The notes under the pieces were generated by a model. The model was not told where the DNA came from. It ran no database searches and saw only the letters and a program-made list of their open reading frames with translations. A stretch of DNA of 10,734 bases, from assembly GCA_964343305.1 (NCBI GenBank), contig CAYFJO010000377.1, positions 1 through 10,734 on the forward strand, given 5' to 3'. The stretch comes from CAYFJO01 sp964343305. GTDB taxonomy: Bacteria > Planctomycetota > Planctomycetia > Pirellulales > Pirellulaceae. Within the stretch, counting starts at the first letter, position 1. Each line of letters opens with the position of its first letter. The translations under genes and the position numbers were made by a program. Shown piece by piece: positions 6,806 to 10,734 of this stretch.

Positions 6806-7507
6806 GGGGGTGCCGTCGGCTTCGTAGCGCCGGGCATAGACTCCCCAGAGGCTGTCGTCCTGATAGGTCGAATTTCACGTGACCATGTAGCCGCCATCGG
6901 GGAGCGCCGAAATATCCGGGTAGAGTTGATCATCGAAGGTGACCTGGTTGACTCGGAATTCGCCGTCGATCTTTTTCCCTTCGGCATCAAAACGCTGGGC
7001 GTAAATGCCGGACCAGCTGCCGTCCTGTGTGTTGGAATTCCAGGCGACGACGAAACTGCCATCGGCAAGGGTCTCCACCACGGACGCGTTCTGCCAGCTG
7101 TATCCCGGGTGGGTTGTTGACGCTGTGTTCGTGTTGATTTGGAACTCATCACCCGCCGGTTTGCCGGTGCTATCGTAGCGTTGGCCATAAACACCCGAAG
7201 AGTCGCCATCCTGGGTATTCGACGTCCAGGTGATGACGAAACCGCCATCGTGCAGCGCCGCGCTCGAAGGATCCCCTTGATAACTGGTCGTGTAAGTGTT
7301 GACCTGGAATTCATCGCCGAGTGGTTTGCCGGTGGCATCGTAGAGCTGGCCGAAGACGCCGTAATCGTCGTTATCCTCCGGCTGGTTCTTCGATTGCCAG
7401 GTAACGACGAAACCACCGCCGGCGAGCGTGGTGACGTCGGGGGTATTCTGGTTGCCGGTGGTGTAGGAATTGACTTGGAATTCAGCACCGCCGGCCAACT
7501 GAATCTC
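6317..7507 (-). repeat. Seven ~50-residue repeats, predicted seven-bladed beta-propeller
   Basis: Seven copies of a unit built on DGGFVVTWxSxxQDG, then GVYGQRYDxxG, then GDEFQVNTYT are visible. The array starts with the last part of a unit (AEFQVNSYTTGNQNTP) and ends after the first part (FVVTWMSNGQDG...IFAKIYEG), so the ends complete one blade together. This is the closure expected for a seven-bladed propeller. The fourth copy has TGA where the other copies have the Trp of VTW. I do not know a named family for this repeat; the fold is inferred. Confidence 0.7.
6875..6877 (-). other. In-frame TGA replacing a conserved Trp codon
   Basis: The frame reads GGYMVT-TGA-NSTYQDDS, while the six other copies of the motif have Trp (TGG) at this place (for example FVVTWQS, FVITWTS, FVVAWNS). 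The frame is open on both sides. A single G-to-A change explains it. Confidence 0.9.
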
Positions 7508-10500
7508 CGCCGGGACGCCATCGGCCAACGCAACCACATCGGCAGCGCTCAGGTTCGGCGCGTCGGCCACGGCTCCCACGTTGACGGTCACAGTGGCGGT
7601 GTCGGTGCCCCCCTGGCCGTCGGAGACCGTGTAGTCGAAACTTGCCTGCCCGGAGAAATCGGCGTCCGGCGCGAATACCACCTCGCCTGCGGCGAATATC
7701 TCCAGCTCGTCAATCGCCGTGCCGAAATTGGCCACATTCAGCTTGACGTATCTCGCTACAACCGGCGCGAACGTCGCCTGCACGGTCTCGGGGCCGCTTA
7801 CAAAGCCGCTGAAACCAGCACTGGCCGAGTCGAAGACCTGCGTATATTCGTTCTCGTCGTTGCTGTCGTCACCGTTGGCATAGACATTGTCCGTACCGGC
7901 GACTTCGATCGAGAACTGCCCCGGGTCCCGATCGTCATAGCCATCCGTTCGGTCCCGCCCGAACGTGATACTGCTGATCAGCACGCTCTGCCCAAGATCG
8001 ACCTTGAGCCAGCTGTCGGGGCTGTTGCTGATCCAGCTGGCGCCATTGCCGTAATATCCGTCGTTGGCAAAGGCCGGGTTGTGAATGGACTCGTAGCCCG
8101 GAATGTTGTCCTTGGTAACGGCTACCCGCGCCAACCCGTTGCCCTGGAAGGCGAGGTCCTGGCTGGTGTCAAAGGGCGTCGCCCTGCCCTGCGTGCTCGT
8201 CCAGCCGAGTTTGGTGATCGACGGTCCGGATTGGGCCGAGGCGTCAACGATGCTGATGCCGGGAGCGTCGAATGTGAATGACACCGTGCCGTTGACCGCA
8301 TTGCCGACAGACAACAACGACAGCGTATCGCCGTCGGCGTCCGTGTCGTTGGCCAGCAGGTCCACCGCCGTGATCACCGCCGGCGCGTCCTCGTCGGTAA
8401 GCGCGGCGACCTCGAGCTCGACCACGTAACCAGCCATCTGTGTGGTGCCGGACTGGTCGTTCCACATGTCGGTGGAGCCAATGTGCAGGAAATCTTCGTT
8501 GCCGTTATTGTCATCCGGCTGGCCCGCGTCCCAGTTGGTGTATTCGCCGCTCGGCGCGGAGCCGCCACTTTGGCCGACCCAGAATGTGGTTCCGGCCTCG
8601 GGCCCGGTGACCCATTGCCACGTACCTTCAGTGGCCGTATCGTTGGCACCTAGCCAGGCTTGGTTCGACCCGCTCAGACCTTTGATGAAAGCGTTCTCCG
8701 CGGCCGACGTCACGGTGGCCAGATAGCCGCCCATATTCTCGGCGGCTGTCTTGGCCTGGGACCACGTGCCGTCGGTGCCGCCGCTGATGTAATCAACATA
8801 CTTGTAGTAATGGCCGTTGTCGGGATTGAGCGTGAAACCCGTAAGGTCGACCGCGGCGCCGATCTCGTCGTCGACCGCCACCGGGCCGTCGTTGCGCCCT
8901 TCGACGGTGACCGTCACGGTTGCCGTGTCGGTGCCGCCGTTGCCGTCGGAAATCGTGTAAGAGAAGCTGTCGGTTGCCGTCTCGCCTTCGGCCAGGTGCT
9001 GATAGGCGGTGGCCTGGTCGTAGCGAAGGGTGCCGTCGTCATTCCGCGTGACGGTAGCGCCGCCGGAACTCGTCGAATCGAAGCTCGATACAGTGAGGAC
9101 ATCGCTGAGATCGACGTCGGTGTCGTTGGCCAGTACGTCGATGGTGAACGCAGCGTCCTCGGTCGTGGCGGCGCTGTCGGCCACCGCCTCCGGGCCGTCG
9201 TTGCGCCCTTCGACGGTCACCGTCGCCGTGTTCTCGACGTCCACGTGGCCGTCGTTCACGTTGTAGGTGAACGTCAGCTCCGCCGTCTCCCCTTCCGCAA
9301 GGTCGTTAAACTGGCTCGGATCGATCTCCAGGGTATTCCCGTCGACCGTGAACTCCGCCGTGCGCCCACCGCTCTGGGCCACCGTGTTGATGCTCAGGAC
9401 GTCGCTGCTGTCCGCGTCGCTGGCACTCGACAGCAGGTCGACCTCGAGGCCGCCCGTCGGGCTCGCGCCCAAGGCCTCAAGGGTGTCCGCCAGGAAGTCG
9501 CTACGATAGGCCGCGCCCAGCTGGTTGATGTCGAAGCCCCACGTCGCCGCCGTGTACGTCCCCGTCTCGTTCACCGCCGCCACGTCCGCGGACCGATTCC
9601 AGCTGTCCAGGCTCATCAGCGTCGTCACGGCCGACGCATCGAAGGCACTGATCATGGTACCGCCGTAATAGCCGCCGGACCAAGCGTTCAGCGTATAGTT
9701 GCCGCCGGGGCCGCTCGCCGACGGGTTGCCGTCGACGAAGGGCATGTTGGACGCGTAGTCCGAAAGTCCGAGGTAGGACTGGATGAAACCGCCGGCCTGG
9801 GGCTCGTAATACAAATTGTGGCCGCCGGCGTAGAGCAGGTTGCCGCCGCCGTCCAGGTAGGCGCTCAGCGTCGCCGCGTTCTCGCTCGTCAGGTTCGTGT
9901 ATGCCTGATCGCCGTTCGACCAGATCACCAGGTCGTAATTGTCCAGGTTGCCGGTCGGGTCGCCGGTCGCCGGGATCGCCTCGTAGTCGACCGTGTAGCC
10001 CAGATCCGAAAGCGTCGTCAGCCACGTCCCCTGACCGTCGAGGCCGCGGTCGTCGTCCACGAACAGGATGGACGAACCCAGGCCGCCCGAATCCTCGTCC
10101 GTGCTCGCCGTGATCGCCTCGACCACCGGCGCGTCGTTGGCGCCGACCACGGTCACCGTTACGGTTGCCGTGTCGGTGCCGCCGTTGCCGTCGGAAACCG
10201 TGTAAGAGAAGCTGTCGGTTGCCGTCTCGCCTTCGGCCAGGTGCTGATAGGCGGTGGCCTGGTCGTAGCGAAGGGTGCCGTCGTCATTCCGCGTGACGGT
10301 AGCGCCGCCGGAACTCGTCGAATCGAAGCTCGATACAGTGAGGACATCGCTGAGATCGACGTCGGTGTCGTTGGCCAGCACGTCGATGGCGAGCACCGCG
10401 TCCTCGGTCGTGGCGGCGCTGTCGGCCACCGCCACCGGGCCGTCGTTGGTGCCGGTGACCGTGATCGTCACCGTCGAGGTCGAGGTCGCGCCGTGCTCGT

Positions 10501-10734
10501 CCGAAATCGCATAGCCAAGCAAGACCTTCGTTGCCTCGCCGGCCGCCAGGCTCTGATAAGCGCCGTCCGGGTTGTAGTACACCAGCCCGCCCTTCACCAC
10601 CACCGAACCATCGCCCTTGGCCACCCACGCCTTGTCAACCGACAGCACCGCGCCATGGTCGACGTCCGTATCATTGGCGAGAACGTCGATCTTGATTGCG
10701 CGGTCCTCGGTCGTCTTGGCAACGTCCCTAACCG
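6875..10734 (-). CDS. Large modular RTX-type adhesin/lectin, 5' end outside window
   Basis: The frame is open to the window edge (about 28 further codons beyond the GTG at 10648), so the start is not seen; 1285 residues are visible before the TGA. With residue 1 at 10648, the order is: a cadherin-like repeat (to 66); a VCBS repeat (68-168); a repeat split by an amidotransferase/ThuA-like domain (about 191-398); a VCBS repeat nearly identical to the second (483-584); a repeat containing a C-type lectin domain (605-746) and an F5/8 type C domain (about 808-986); then a beta-propeller from 1048. Typical VCBS motifs are DVLANDTDVDLSDVLTV and VSDGNGGTDTATVTV. The protein is probably exported by the downstream transporter and acts at the cell surface in binding sugars or matrix. 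It ends at an in-frame TGA in propeller blade four, and its RTX and export signal lie beyond that stop. Modular identity is firm; ligand and function are inferred. Confidence 0.88.
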   Translation of the reverse strand, partial: VRDVAKTTEDRAIKIDVLANDTDVDHGAVLSVDKAWVAKGDGSVVVKGGLVYYNPDGAYQSLAAGEATKVLLGYAISDEHGATSTSTVTITVTGTNDGPVAVADSAATTEDAVLAIDVLANDTDVDLSDVLTVSSFDSTSSGGATVTRNDDGTLRYDQATAYQHLAEGETATDSFSYTVSDGNGGTDTATVTVTVVGANDAPVVEAITASTDEDSGGLGSSILFVDDDRGLDGQGTWLTTLSDLGYTVDYEAIPATGDPTGNLDNYDLVIWSNGDQAYTNLTSENAATLSAYLDGGGNLLYAGGHNLYYEPQAGGFIQSYLGLSDYASNMPFVDGNPSASGPGGNYTLNAWSGGYYGGTMISAFDASAVTTLMSLDSWNRSADVAAVNETGTYTAATWGFDINQLGAAYRSDFLADTLEALGASPTGGLEVDLLSSASDADSSDVLSINTVAQSGGRTAEFTVDGNTLEIDPSQFNDLAEGETAELTFTYNVNDGHVDVENTATVTVEGRNDGPEAVADSAATTEDAAFTIDVLANDTDVDLSDVLTVSSFDSTSSGGATVTRNDDGTLRYDQATAYQHLAEGETATDSFSYTISDGNGGTDTATVTVTVEGRNDGPVAVDDEIGAAVDLTGFTLNPDNGHYYKYVDYISGGTDGTWSQAKTAAENMGGYLATVTSAAENAFIKGLSGSNQAWLGANDTATEGTWQWVTGPEAGTTFWVGQSGGSAPSGEYTNWDAGQPDDNNGNEDFLHIGSTDMWNDQSGTTQMAGYVVELEVAALTDEDAPAVITAVDLLANDTDADGDTLSLLSVGNAVNGTVSFTFDAPGISIVDASAQSGPSITKLGWTSTQGRATPFDTSQDLAFQGNGLARVAVTKDNIPGYESIHNPAFANDGYYGNGASWISNSPDSWLKVDLGQSVLISSITFGRDRTDGYDDRDPGQFSIEVAGTDNVYANGDDSNDENEYTQVFDSASAGFSGFVSGPETVQATFAPVVARYVKLNVANFGTAIDELEIFAAGEVVFAPDADFSGQASFDYTVSDGQGGTDTATVTVNVGAVADAPNLSAADVVALADGVPAEIQLAGGAEFQVNSYTTGNQNTPDVTTLAGGGFVVTWQSKNQPEDNDDYGVFGQLYDATGKPLGDEFQVNTYTTSYQGDPSSAALHDGGFVITWTSNTQDGDSSGVYGQRYDSTGKPAGDEFQINTNTASTTHPGYSWQNASVVETLADGSFVVAWNSNTQDGSWSGIYAQRFDAEGKKIDGEFRVNQVTFDDQLYPDISALPDGGYMVT
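7691..8227 (-). other. F5/8 type C (discoidin-like) domain inside the adhesin
   Basis: The segment holds NPAFANDGYYGNGASWISN, SWLKVDLGQSVLISSITFGRD and ARYVKLNVANFGTAIDELEI, the hallmark strands of the galactose-binding-like F5/8C fold. It lies between NAVNGTVSF and GEVVFAPDADFSGQASFDY, the two halves of a cadherin-like repeat, so it appears inserted in a loop of that repeat. Confidence 0.75.
8411..8836 (-). other. C-type lectin domain inside the adhesin
   Basis: Clear C-type lectin-like motifs are seen: TWSQAKTAAENMGGYLATVT, AWLGANDTATEGTWQWVTG, WDAGQPDDNNGNEDF and MWNDQS, ending GYVVEL. The calcium/sugar-site residues QPD (710-712), E718 and WND (729-731) are all present. In animal lectins QPD favours galactose; applying this to a bacterial domain is inference. 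Confidence 0.88.
8907..9203 (-). repeat. VCBS repeat DNA, copy nearer the 3' end
   Basis: This direct repeat of ~297 bp matches 10152-10448 (offset 1245 bp) with about nine mismatches by eye. Positions 8954-9133 are identical to 10199-10378 over 180 bp. It encodes one VCBS-type domain (NDGPEAVADSAATTEDAAF...). Confidence 0.9.
9455..10078 (-). other. Glutamine-amidotransferase/ThuA-like domain inside the adhesin
   Basis: It reads SSILFVDDDRGLDGQGTWL, NLDNYDLVIWSNGDQAYTNL, AATLSAYLDGGGNLLYAGGH and NLYYEP: alternating strands and helices of a flavodoxin-like class I amidotransferase fold. The nucleophile elbow has AGGHN and no Cys, so catalysis of the classic kind is not expected; a binding role is likelier. 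It lies between STDEDSGG and GGLEVDLLSSASDADSSDVL, the two halves of one cadherin-like repeat. Confidence 0.6.
10152..10448 (-). repeat. VCBS repeat DNA, copy nearer the 5' end
   Basis: This is the partner of 8907-9203 and encodes the domain NDGPVAVADSAATTEDAVL... The two copies differ mainly at their edges, with a 180-bp identical core, which points to recent duplication or gene conversion within the gene. Confidence 0.9.

Noticed and set aside
6875..6877. Genome-wide use of TGA as Trp
   Set aside because: TGA is the natural stop of the protease, the fusion protein and the RTX gene in this window, while Trp is coded by TGG elsewhere, so a changed code does not fit.
6017..8281. Long plus-strand ORFs opposite the adhesin gene
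   Set aside because: They mirror the repeat structure of the real minus-strand gene and contain no family motifs.
8907..10448. Direct repeats as a possible CRISPR or mobile element
   Set aside because: They are in-frame protein-domain repeats inside one coding region, with no spacers, terminal inverted repeats or transposase.

Overview
The window (about 60% GC or higher, with a more AT-rich left end) looks like an alphaproteobacterial chromosome segment. This is an inference from the PrtD-type type I secretion transporter, the gene-transfer-agent-type 3TM holin and the codon use. No rRNA, tRNA or CRISPR array was found.

Left end (1-670): an AT-richer segment of about 250 bp with a perfect 11-bp inverted repeat, followed by a plus-strand 3TM phage holin gene. 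The holin's recognisable coding sequence extends upstream of its first ATG and then stops abruptly, so it looks like a 5'-truncated remnant of a prophage or gene-transfer-agent-like element.

The rest (806-10734) is one minus-strand locus, read right to left. It begins with a very large modular RTX-type surface or secreted protein whose 5' end lies beyond the window. Two C-terminal segments of that gene are in the same frame but are separated by one in-frame TGA at 6875-6877. Next comes a PrtD-family type I secretion ABC transporter, then a short gap with a possible tiny Lys-rich ORF, then the HlyD-family membrane fusion protein. The last gene is a trypsin-like (S1) serine protease whose GTG start overlaps the fusion-protein stop by 4 bp. 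An intrinsic terminator lies just beyond it. An outer-membrane TolC-type channel is not in the window.

The large protein has, in order: cadherin-like/VCBS repeats, one of which is split by a glutamine-amidotransferase/ThuA-like domain; a further repeat carrying both a C-type lectin domain and an F5/8 type C (discoidin-like) domain; seven copies of a ~50-residue motif that fit one seven-bladed beta-propeller; an Ig-like T1SS-143-type domain; RTX calcium-binding nonapeptides; and a C-terminal secretion tail. The likely biology is calcium-dependent export of a carbohydrate-binding adhesin by a dedicated type I system, with a periplasmic or surface protease made in step with the exporter. The in-frame TGA, if real, separates the adhesin from its export signal.
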